Assembly: GCA_014529385.2 (NCBI GenBank)
Contig: CM043958.1
Span: forward strand, 86,496,525-86,560,524
Direction: 5' to 3'
Source: Adiantum capillus-veneris
Taxonomy: Eukaryota; Streptophyta; Polypodiopsida; Polypodiales; Pteridaceae
Length of the DNA: 64,000 bases
Positions 36,981-47,600 of this stretch are shown here, one piece after another. Below the pieces are notes generated by a model, which saw only the letters and a program-made list of their open reading frames with translations, made no database searches and was not told the origin of the DNA. The translations under genes and the position numbers were made by a program. The first letter of the stretch is position 1. Each line of letters starts with the position of its first letter.

Positions 36981-37699
36981 TTTTCCTAGTTATTCTTTAA
37001 ACATTTGCATAGCTTAACTCAATATTTTGTATCTATTGAACACATACGGCCGATTGTGGGGGATTATCCCTTGCTCATCCTTAAAAAAAGTTATGAGGTA
37101 TAATGTTATTTGCATAAGAAGGATATGGATATGTGAAAACTCGTAGCTTTTATTATCCTAGTTTAATAATAAGACTAGAATATGTAGAATTGGTGTTTTA
37201 TTTTGAAGCTATAGAGAGGGACTACAATAATTCTAGTTGGTAAAATTTTATGAAAATGGATTTGAATGCTACTAGATCATGATGCTTTGGATTGTTACGG
37301 TTACTAATGAAGTAGTGAATACAAACAAATAGTGACTGCCCCATGGAACTATCTCATGGAATTAGATCCCATAGTACATACTACTCTCTCCCAAAAGAAA
37401 TCATGCTTGTGCTCATTATTAAGAGACAATTCTACAATTCTTGGTCAAAAAGATGTATCCACCAATCAAGCATGTGATAGAAGGTTGTGCATTTGAGTAT
37501 GATGATAATTGATAATGATGATTTTGTATTTTCTAGCTACTATTAAATTTATTGAAGATAAACAAAGGATGCCACCCCCATGAAATTATCTCATGGATAC
37601 ATCCTTCATATATGTGCTATTGAGTTGCAAAATGAGGGATGCTTGTGCCCTTCATGAGAGATAATTCCTACCTTTGGTCTCAAAGAGATACCCTCCACA
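36981..37699. other. AT-rich spacer with degenerate repeat
   Basis: No gene seen. Two degenerate copies of a segment containing CCCATG.AA.TATCTCATGGA, then ATGCTTGTGC, then GAGA.AATTC lie at 37335-37475 and 37565-37700. A third, weaker copy lies at 39655-39815. Confidence 0.5.
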
Positions 37700-38743
37700 A
37701 TCTAGCAGTTATATATGCATGTCTAGTGCTTGTGCGTGTTCTACACACTCTTGAGGCTCTACATCTGGTGTATCACTTCCCTCTCCTCTCTATTTTTGTC
37801 TTGTCTATGTTAACCTTTGTGCTATATCTTCCTTAGGTTCAATATGGTATCATAGTTTCTATGATGATCACTTCATCTATGAGGTTCCTCACGTGGATAT
37901 GGAGTTCCCAACTCTTGTATGATAAGTTTACATTCATATTTTTACCTTCCATTATGTGTTATGCCTCATCATTGTAGGCTTTGTCTCTTCATCAATCTAT
38001 TTCTTACATCAATTTCCATGGGGTGACTAAAAACTAAAGTAGAAAGATGCCTTTTGTAAGATTGAAAGAGAGTAAGGGAAGATCCCACGCTGCCCCTATG
38101 TACCTCTGTGTTTAGTGAAAGCATCATTAGCTACTTCTTTGTTCAGAAGAGGGGCAAAGCAAGCTACAATTAGTGTGTCATATTGCATTGTGTGTTCATA
38201 TCAAGTTCACTGTGTGTTCATGGTGACAAGCCTCTCATCTGAATGCTAAAAACAAGTAAAAGCTTGATTAACAACATATAGGAGGGGGTTTGAACTCTTG
38301 ACATTGGTAGGCGAGTTTTGATATCCATGGGCTGCAATTGACTTACCATGTCCGAGGACTTGAATTGATGCATAATTTCTTGCATTGCTTCATACTATCG
38401 TTTAATGCAACATTCATTTACGATGTTTCATGTATCATGATGTGGCTTTATTCTCTCCAATTAGTTACGATACATGATACCATGGTGGGGTTGTGTGTGT
38501 CAGTAGTGATTACAAATCTTTATTTCTCATGCTCATATTGTAGCATCTCTAATGACATGATGAGCTCCATGATTTCATGGTATGTGAGACCATGGCATGC
38601 CGGTGTGTTACTACATATTATGTTAGAAGATCACCATGCATGCTACCATAAGATGATTTCAAAAATACATCTATTTTCATAAGTAATGTACTGATTATCT
38701 TGATGATGCAGGGTGAGGTTACATGATACGTCTTCATTCTCTT

Positions 38744-38842
38744 CATCATTCCTAATAGTGCAAGTATTCATCTTTATTCTCTCCATCCATGGCCATCATT
38801 CCTAATAGTGCAAGTATTCATCTTTATTCTCTCCATCCATGG
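38744..38842 (+). repeat. Two-copy tandem duplication, about 63-bp period
   Basis: CATTCCTAATAGTGCAAGT and the 35 bp after it occur twice in a row without visible change. Confidence 0.9.
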
Positions 38843-39356
38843 TTTTGGTTCTTGAAGCCATGAGTTATATCACAGCCACTTTGGTACTCATCACAAAAAA
38901 ATTGTCTTCTATATCAGCATCTCATTTTTGTATTTGAAACTTGACGATCAGATAAGATTTAAAGATAACATCTTTGATGCCATGGTACATGACAACATGA
39001 CGATTATATGATTTGAATTTTTTTGGGCTTCATCATGTCTATTTTGTGCCGGCATTGTATACATGTGCACATGTGACTACATCAATATCATGTTTGTTTC
39101 TCTGTTGTCTCTAGAGCAGCATTGCAACTCTAAGACAATGTGACATGGTTATTTATAGCCTTCACATCTTCATATGTTTCTTGAGTTACTATTGTTTACA
39201 AGAAAAAAATCACGTCAAGTAGCATGTGCAGGGGCTCTAAGATATTGAGACTACTCTACAACTCAATTGTATATTTAGGATTATTGAATTTCCCGCAACA
39301 GGCGTATATAGTATAGCTATGGATTTTTCCATTGACCCTCCAAAAGTTTTTACATC

Positions 39357-39434
39357 TAGGGTTAGGGACCTTTGTTTGAGTGGGAGTGTTGGAGCTATAT
39401 ATAATGTGTGCTATATATAGCTCCCTAACCCTAG
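39357..39434 (+). repeat. Nested inverted repeat at start of TRIM 3' LTR
   Basis: Inner stem GGAGCTATATATA/TATATATAGCTCC (39391-39424) with an 8-base loop. Outer arms CTAGGGTTAGGGA (39357-39369) and TCCCTAACCCTAG (39422-39434). Confidence 0.85.
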
Positions 39435-39889
39435 GTCCTAAAGTGATATATACATGTCTAGTGTCTCTATATTTATACACACTCTTAGGTTCTACATCTA
39501 GTGTATTGTCTCCCTCTCCTCTTTACTTCTCTCTCATCTATGTTCGTCTCTTTGCTCTATATTCCTAAAGGTTCAACCATACCCCAATCCTCTTTGATTT
39601 GCTAGATAGTAATGCATTTATATTCTTTTCTTAATATTTAAGATACAATGCAGTCAAAGGGTACTAGACCCATCAAAATAATTTCATGGAAATACCATAC
39701 ATTTACATAATATTCAGTTGAAATAGCAAGCATGGTCATTCCCTCCATAAGAAAGAGTCCCCACATTTGTGATTGAAAAGATGCCATCCACCCTCACATG
39801 AGTGGCATATGCAACGAACATCCTTCATATTCTCAAAACTGTAGAAATGATCAGGTGAAGACCTCAAAAATGTTTTGAGGAGAACAATA

Positions 39890-40268
39890 TTTGCATAGCT
39901 ACTTAGGTTAATATAACACTCTAATAGATGAATCCATTGCGATAGAGAAACAAAATATGTACAAGAGGAAACACAAATTTAAAGGACAGATATGTGTTTG
40001 GCTAGCCTCTTGATATTGCTACCAAGCTCATATTTATCTTGTTGTAAATATTATTTTCTTACATAGCTACTTAGGTTGATATATGCAAATATGAGCGGGG
40101 TTATACTTCAACACTCTAGTAAGTGAATCCATTGATATAGAGAAAAAAAATATGTACAAAAGAAAACACAATGTTAAGGGACACGTATGTATTTGGTTAA
40201 CCCCTTGGTATTGCTACCAAGCTCACATTTATCTTGTTGTAAATATGAATTTCCTACATAACTAAGAG
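39890..40268 (+). repeat. Two-copy tandem repeat, about 180 bp each
   Basis: CATAGCTACTTAGGTT opens both copies (about 39895 and 40068). TGAATCCATTG.GATAGAGA and ATTGCTACCAAGCTCA are conserved in both. Confidence 0.85.
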
Positions 40269-40902
40269 TACTTGTTAATATGTTGTTATTCTTCATTTGT
40301 TATCTTGGTGTTTCCAAATACCATCCTCATTTGAGATCCCCTTGGCATAAGAATTGTTTTAATAAGGGCTTGTAAACAAGTCCATTTTTGTTGCTCATTA
40401 GTTATCCAAGTTACTAACATTGTACTCTTTGAAGATGATGCTTTTGACTCCATTGGCCTCTATTTAAAATGTCTTGAATTTGCAAAAAATGTATTGTTTT
40501 GTGGTGCACTATTTGATGGAAGTGGTATTTATTAACAATTGCTCTTCCATATCAACAATGTTAAAGTCATGTTTCCAATTTTGTCATTGTATATACACAA
40601 AAAAATATAGCTATGTGTTGAAGCTATGGTAATGTGTTAAGGCTAAATTTATGATACTAACCTCTAGTTACATAGAGTTTCCTTGAACTCCGTTTGCGTC
40701 TCATGCCTGCTTTATAGTTTAGGTGAGACATGTTAGACTTGAACTTAGGTTCAAACCTCATCTTAATATGCTATAGAGAAAAGGAAAATGAGACTTGAAC
40801 TTAAGTTTGAGCTTCAGATCCATGTGCTAGTGTCTTGAGTGTGTCCACTTGCTACTTTAGGCAAGGCATGTGAAGCTCGAACTTAACTTTAGAGATGTAG
40901 AG
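40269..40902. other. AT-rich spacer
   Basis: No gene seen. Copies of the palindrome core of the 35090-36980 array occur at about 40735-40890 (GACTTGAACTTAAGTTTGAG and relatives), ending where Copia A begins. Confidence 0.5.
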
Positions 40903-40912
40903 AAGTGATGTA

Positions 40913-42307
40913 CTACCCTACACCTAACTGCTTGCGAAAATGCGCAAAGCTCTCTGAGGGAAGTCCTTTTGTAAGTAGATCAGCAGGATTTTCTGTGGTG
41001 TGAACTTTGACAAGCTGAAGTTGCTTATCCTCGAGCATTTCCCTGATGAAATGGTACTTCACATCCACATGCTTTGTCTTTGAGTGATAAACTGGATTGC
41101 GAGCCAATTGTATAGCACTTTGACTATCACAATATAACACAGGCATCTCTTCTTTGATTCCCAAATCTATTACTAGTCGATTAAGCCAAATTGATTCTTT
41201 GCATGTCTCTGATGCTGTAACATATTCAGCCTCTGTAGTAGACTGAGTAACACAATCTTGTAATCTAGAACGCCATGATACTGCTCCACCAGTCAATGTA
41301 AAGACATACCCTGACGTAGACCTTCGGTTGTCTAAGTCACCTGCATAATCTGAGTCTGTAAAACCCTTTACACTTAGCTCCTGACTCCCATAGCATATAC
41401 GCATACTCTTTGTAGCTTTCAGGTATCTCAATATTGCTTTCACTGCCTCCCAATGTTTCTTGCCTGGGTTTGACATGTATCGACTTACTACTCCCACTGC
41501 AAATGCAATGTCTGGGCGAGTAGCAATCATTGCATACATCAAACTCCCCACTGCATACGCATATGGAATCTTATCCATTTCAGCATGTTCTTCCTCAGAC
41601 ACAGGACAATCTTGTTTGCTAAGTTTCACATATGGTGGCAATGGAACACTCAGTGCCTTTCCCTTCTCCATATTGAAACGTTGCAAAACCTTGTCAATAT
41701 ACTCTGTTTGAGATAACCAAATCAACTTCTTTGATCTGTCTCTCTCAATGCGCATAGCAAGTATATGACTTGCCTCACCCATGTATTTCATGTCAAACGA
41801 TTTTGCCATCTTTGACTTCAAAGCTGAAATTTCTTCCAAGTGCTTGCCAACAATCAACATGTCATCCACATACAAAATAAGGATCAGCCAACTACCATCC
41901 TTAGGCTTCTTTGTATATAGACAGTGATCGAACTCACTACGTTTGTAGCCTTGAGAAAGCATAAACTTGTGGAATTTATGGTACCATGCCCTCTGTGATT
42001 GTTTTAAGCCATAAAGACTCTTTAACAACTGGCATACCCAATCTTCCTTGCCTTTCTCAACAAACCCTTTTGGCTGCTGCATGTAAATTTCCACATCTAA
42101 ATCACCATGCAAGAACGCTGTCTTGACATCCATTTGGTGCAACACCAAATCTAATATGGCAACCAATGCAAGAAAGCATCTCAATGTAGTCATCTTGACC
42201 ACCGGAGAGAAGACTTCATCAAAGTCAATGCCTTGTTCTTGCTTAAATCCCTTGGCAACAAGCCTTGCTTTGTACTTTGGCTGACTATCATGAGCGGTGA
42301 TCTTATA
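40913..42307 (-). pseudogene. Copia A reverse transcriptase and RNase H
   Basis: Open from just after the TAA at 42310-42308 to the stop at 40913. Reverse transcriptase (RVT_2 type): KARLVAKGFKQEQGIDF, TAFLHGDLDVEIYM, LYGLKQSQRAWY and the catalytic ILYVDDMLIVGKH. RNase H follows: TDSDYAGDLDNRRSTSGY, TEAEYVTASE, LYCDSQSAIQLARNPVYHSK and KYHFIREML. All catalytic motifs are present, so only the upstream stop separates this from the rest of pol. In A' the stop codon position is Tyr (TAC). Confidence 0.9.
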
Positions 42308-44357
42308 CCTTTAAACCCATTTACAGGGTAGAGCCTTTTTGCCCCGTGGTAATTTAACTAGCTTCCATGTCTGGTTTTTATGCAGAGCTGTCATCTCTGA
42401 CTGCATGGCCAATTGCCAATTCCCGGAGTCCTTCATTTGCACTGCTTCCTTGTAACATGAAGGCTCATTGCAATCAGTCAACATGACATAGTTCATAGAT
42501 GGAACAAACCTATCAGGAGGTCGCGTGACACGTCCAGATCTACGCACAATAGGTGGCTCAGGCTCAGCCACGACCTGTGGTTCCAATCTATCCTGTCCTT
42601 GCTCCTCTTGAGCCCTGACATTTTGTCTTGCACGTGCAGGTCCATCTTCTTGGAAGACAACTCTTCTAATCTCCTCAACCCTCTCTGGTTTAGAATGATA
42701 TTTGGATTCATTAAAGTGAACATCATTGCTGCAGACAACCTTTCTGGATTCGGGATCACAAAGTCTGTACCCCATCTCACCAGAATTACCATAGCCTAGA
42801 AAGATGCACTTTCTACTCTTTGGCTCAAGTTTGTTCCTAAATTCCTTTGGAACATGAGTATATGCCTCACAGCCAAAGACTCTGAGATGCTTGTATGAGG
42901 GCATTTTGCCTGACCATACCATCTCTGCCACTGAATCCTTCTGCAAAACCTTGCTAGGAGATCTATTTACAAGATGAACAGTTGTTGATACAACTTCAGC
43001 CCAAAACCCATTTGGCAGCTTTGCATTAGACAACATACTTCTGACCTTCTCTTGTATGGTCCTATTCATCCTCTCAGCAACACCATTTTGAGGAGGATTG
43101 TAAGGAGCAGTAAGTTCACGTTTTATACCTTTTGACTCACAAAAGTCCTGAAAGGCCTTTGAAACATACTCTCCACCATTGTCAGTGCGTAAGCATTTAA
43201 GCTTCTTGCCACTCTGATTCTCCACAAGTGTTACAAACGTTTTGTAAACACTAAACGCTTCATCCTTGTGCTTGAGAAAGTAAACCCATACTTTCCTCGA
43301 GTAATCATCTATAAATGTCATAAAGTAAGAAGCTCCCCCTAGAGATAGGTTAGGCATAGGTCCACACAAATCACTATGAACAAGTGCCAACTGTGTATCT
43401 CTTCTACTGCTTCTATGCTTATGTGGCTGCTGTGTTTGCTTACCATACAGACAATGTTCATAGAATTCAAAATCATTAAATGAAAAGCCAGGCAAATAAC
43501 TAGAACGAGACAAGATTTCCATTCCCTTCTTGGACATATGTCCTAATCGGCTATGCCACAAAGAAACGTTCGGCTGCTCGGTTACATTGATTACATTTTT
43601 AGAGACATTTGATACATAAATCATGTAAAGTCCTCCAGACTTTACTCCATGTGCTACTGTCATAGAACCCTTGGATATCTTCCACATGTTGTGTCCAAAA
43701 GTGGTGACGTAGCCAGCATCATCAAGTAAACCTGTGCTGATCAAGCTCTTTGTAATTGCGGGAACATGTCTCACATTCTTCAGCGTGAAAGAAGAGCCAT
43801 TCTGAAACTTCAATTGAACATCTCCAACACCTAAGATCTCACATGTCTGCCCATTGCCTAGCCGAACATGATCTTTAGTTGTCACATAAGAAGTAAACCA
43901 CTCCTTGTTTGGAGACACATGAAGTGATGCCCCTGAGTTTATAATCCAGTCACTCGGTGCATTTCCATCAGATGCTGTAAGAAGAGCTGAGTCCATTGTA
44001 TTCTTCAAGAAGTAGATGTCTCCTGACACTAGACTGTCATTCTCTGCAGCAGTGTTTGTCACAGTTATTTCTTGAATCTTCACTGAGGACTTGTTCTTCT
44101 CACCATGGTCTTAGCTTTCTCTTTGCCTTTTTCTGCTTTCCATTCTCTGCAGTCTCTTTTCATGTGACCCTTCTTGCCACAATGGTAGCATTCTATGTCA
44201 CTCTTGCCTTTAGCATTGCGGGACTTGCTACGAGACTGATTCGTCTTTCCACCTTTGTACTTTTCTTTGGTCCTTCCCTTGACAACTAAGGCTGTTCCTT
44301 TGCCTTTGTCCATTGTCTTTCTATTGGTTTCTTCAGTAAGAAGACTTCCTTCTACAC
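42308..44357 (-). pseudogene. Copia A gag end, protease and integrase
   Basis: Begins at the B junction with VEGSLLTEETNRKTMDKGKG, a Lys-rich stretch, then the knuckle CYHCGKKGHMKRDC (CX2CX4HX4C, intact). A one-base frameshift near 44100 shifts to the frame 44083-42311 (590 codons). The protease site reads DWIINSGASLHVSP; the catalytic Asp is Asn (AAC), residue 49 of that frame. Integrase: LWHSRLGHMSKKGM, the zinc-site CEHCLYGK shifted to YEHCLYGK (first Cys lost), LVHSDLCGP, RTDNGGEY, PQNGVAERMNR with the catalytic D, D and E all present. A linker with chromodomain-free acidic sequence leads to KALPCKWV and TAA at 42308-42310. Confidence 0.9.
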
Positions 44358-44584
44358 TGTTGGAATTAGGGTTGCAGAGAAACACACACAGCTTGGAGAA
44401 GACGAAGGAAGCTCAAGGCACACAATAGAGAGTGTGTTACTTAGTGTGCAATGGAAAGATAGATAGCCCTAGAGTGATGGGCGTATATACAATGCACGGG
44501 GGAAAAAACCTCCTAAAGAGGGAAAAAATGCCCCGGCAGTCCTAGTGTGTTCACACACATCACTACCACATGTATATGGTAACA
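44358..44584 (-). repeat. 3' LTR of Copia B
   Basis: 227 bp, 5'-TG to CA-3' in the element's direction. It holds a TATA-like GTATATACG (44482-44490) that could be the promoter in a complete 5' LTR. Confidence 0.93.
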
Positions 44585-44596
44585 AATCCCCCCTGG
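44585..44596 (-). other. Polypurine tract of Copia B
   Basis: CCAGGGGGGATT on the minus strand, directly before the 3' LTR. This is the usual start of plus-strand DNA synthesis. Confidence 0.8.
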
Positions 44597-44659
44597 AGTG
44601 ATGCGGTGAACGAGAGCTGGCACATGAGTAAAGGGAAGTGCCATGCCCTGAGGACAGGA

Positions 44660-47600
44660 TCAGTCCACAAAGGGGAGTAAGCCCAAAGCTTTGCGGAAAG
44701 CTTCAAGCTTCTCACGAGACAATGCCTTTGTGAAAAGATCTGCAAGGTTGTCCTGTGTTGGCACATAAGCCAAGCTGATCTCTCCTGCTGAGAGCCTCTC
44801 CCTGACATAGTGGTAATGCACCTCAATGTGCTTTGTGCGAGCATGAAAAACTGGGTTCCTCGCAACTGCCAATGCGCTCTGACTGTCAGTGTAGATAGTG
44901 TTGGCAGTGTCCTGTCCAACACCCAAGTCAGCCATAAGGCGTCTGAGCCATACACACTCAACCGTAGCTGTGAAGACTGCCCTGTACTCAGCCTCACAAC
45001 TCGAAGTGGCCACAGTAGGTTGCTTCTTGCTCAACCATGATATACATGAACTGCCAAGCATGAAACAAAAACCACTTGTGGACACTCGCGTGTCAAAACA
45101 ACCAGCCCAATCTGAGTCCGAAAAAGCATGTAAGTCTGGTGGCAATGATCCCCCCTTGGGATAAAACAAGCCAAGATGTAAAGTGCCACTAAGGTAGCGG
45201 AAAATCCTCTTGACAGCCTGCCAATGCTTAGACCCTGGGCTATGCATAAATCTGCTGACCTGCGAGACTGCAAACTGAATATCTGGCCTCGTGTTGCATA
45301 CATAAATGAGGCAGCCAACAGCAGTTTGGTAAAGAGTGACATCAGCAGGATCGCTAGCATCATGTAGACTCAACTTCAAACCTGTTTCCATGGGAGTGGC
45401 AATAGGTTTGCAATCCTCAAGTCCAAACTTACATAGCAATGTCTCTATGTAACTTTTCTGACACAAGGCAATACCACCATCACACTGCTTAAACTGTATA
45501 CCCAAGTAATGATGCACCAGCCCCAAATCTTTCATCTTGAAAGTAGCATTCAAATCAGCCTTAAATTCAGCAATATGTCTCTCATTTGGTCCAGTGATCA
45601 GCAAATCATCAACATAAAGAACCACAATGAGAAATACATCATCCTCACGCTTTACATACAATGTGCTTTCTGTTGGACTGTTACGAAAGCCTCGTTTAAC
45701 CAAATGAGTGTCAGCTTTCTCATACCAAGCACGAGGAGATTGCTTCAACCCATACAAAGCCTTCTTACATTTGCACACTTTGTCCTCTTGTCCTTTTATG
45801 ACAAAACCGCGAGGCTGCGTTACATAAACTTCCTCAAATATGTCACCATTCAAGAAAGCAGTAACAATGTCTGATTGATGTACATCCCAACCAAAATGAG
45901 CTGCCAATGCACATAGAAAACGCACAGTAGTCATACGACAAGTGGGAGCAAAAGTCTCTTCATAATCTATGCCTTTTTGTTGTGCATAACCCTTTGCAAC
46001 AAGTCGAGCCTTATGGCGATCGATCTCACCATCCGGCTTGCGTTTCAACTTGTAAACCCACTTCGTACCAATGGCCTTTTTGCCAGGAGGCAAATCACAT
46101 AAAGTCCATGTGTCATTCTCTATAAGTGCATCATATTCTGATTTCATGGCAGCAATCCAATTTTCTGAATTCTGTGCTTCATCAAAAGACAGAGGCTCCT
46201 CAACATCATGTAAACTAGACACAGCCAAAGCATAACAATCTGATGCATAAGATGCATGGCGAGAGCCTGAACGAGTACGACTAGATAAAGGTGCATCCAA
46301 TTTACTGTCACGCAAAGTGTGCACCAGCCATTTTGGCATACCTCTAGCCTGCTCATTTTCAGCCCTTTCCTCATCAAGTACATCATGTACATCTGCATCA
46401 GTAATAGGCTGTTCTAAAACATTTTCAGAAACCCCCATAGGCTGTACATTTGCCTCATTGGAACTTACATTCGTATTTCCACCACTGAAAAGAGGCAACA
46501 AAGTGTCATAAATGTCCTGTGAGCTTACATTACTGTCTCTAGTACATGACAGCAAGGGTTGAACAGAATCTTCCACAAACACTACATCCCGTGAAACCAA
46601 AATACGTTTTGTTTGCGGATGATACAACCTGTAACCTTTGCTTTCAGCACTATAACCAACAAAAATACATTTGACAGCCTTATCATCCAATTTTCTGCGC
46701 TGCACTTGTGGCACCAAAGCATATGCCAAACAGCCAAAAACACGCATGTGCTCAATAGAAGGTTTTCTATCATGCCATGCTTCATATGGAGTAATAGACT
46801 GCAAAGCTTTCGTAGGACACCTGTTAAGTACATAAGTGGCACACATGATGGCCTCAAGCCAAAAAGAATGCGGCAAAGCTTGACTTTTGATCATACATCG
46901 TGCCATTTCCGTTAGTGACCTGTTTTTCCTCTCAGCAACACCATTTTGCTGAGGTGTATAAGGCACTGTACATTGGTGTTTTATCCCACGACTAGCCAGA
47001 AATGCATTAAATTCATGAGACATATACTCCCCCCCTCGATCGGAACGGAGGGTGCCCATAGTACATTTTGAGACATTTTCAGCCATAGCCAAAAATTGTT
47101 TGAAGCACATAAAAACTTCGGACTTCGCTTTAAGCGGAAATACCCACGCATGCCTGGAGTAATCATCAATGAAAGTCACGAAGTACAGGTAATTGCCCAA
47201 GGACGGAGTTTGCATGGACCCACAAACGTCACTATGCACAAGCTGCAACCTGCATGTGGCCCTAACTGAACCATCCTTTGGAAACTTAGAACGCTGCATT
47301 TTACCCAGAATACAGCCTTCACAAACATGTTTGATAGGTGCTTCAAGAGGCGGCAAAGAAGCAACCATATCAGATTTCTGCAAACGCAGCAAACTGGCAA
47401 AATTCAGATGACCAAAACGTGCATGCCAAAGTTTTGCATCTGAAATAGCCCTTGAATCTGCAACAGCATTTGCAAAATTTTGTCCACACTTGTCATACAA
47501 AGTGAGCTTATACAGCCCACGGCACAAAAGCCCAGATGCAACAATTTCATCACCAAAACTGAGATCATGAACTGTACATCTGTCATCCACAAATTTGACT

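Larger units (their letters stand above)
37700..39575 (+). mobile_element. Non-coding LTR element (TRIM/LARD-like)
   Basis: Two direct repeats, 37700-37841 and 39387-39575, share a 130-bp core (CATGTCTAGTG, ACACACTCTT, CTACATCT.GTGTAT, TCCCTCTCCTCT, ending AGGTTCA). The first is followed by ATATGGTATCATAG, similar to the initiator Met-tRNA primer site. The second is preceded by GAGTGGGAG, a purine-rich tract of the kind found before 3' LTRs, and starts with TG and ends with CA. The 1.5 kb between has no long open frame or retroelement protein motif, so the element is non-autonomous. The 5' LTR has lost or diverged in its first 50 bp. Confidence 0.6.

Noticed and set aside
39357-39434. Telomere repeat insertion
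   Set aside because: CCCTAACCCTAG occurs only once per arm and as part of an inverted repeat, which is not a telomeric array.
44810-45164. Plus-strand frames over Copia B
   Set aside because: Shadows of the gag-pol frame on the minus strand. The same holds for 45509-45874, 46613-46915, 47480-47764, 47885-48292 and 62038-62238.
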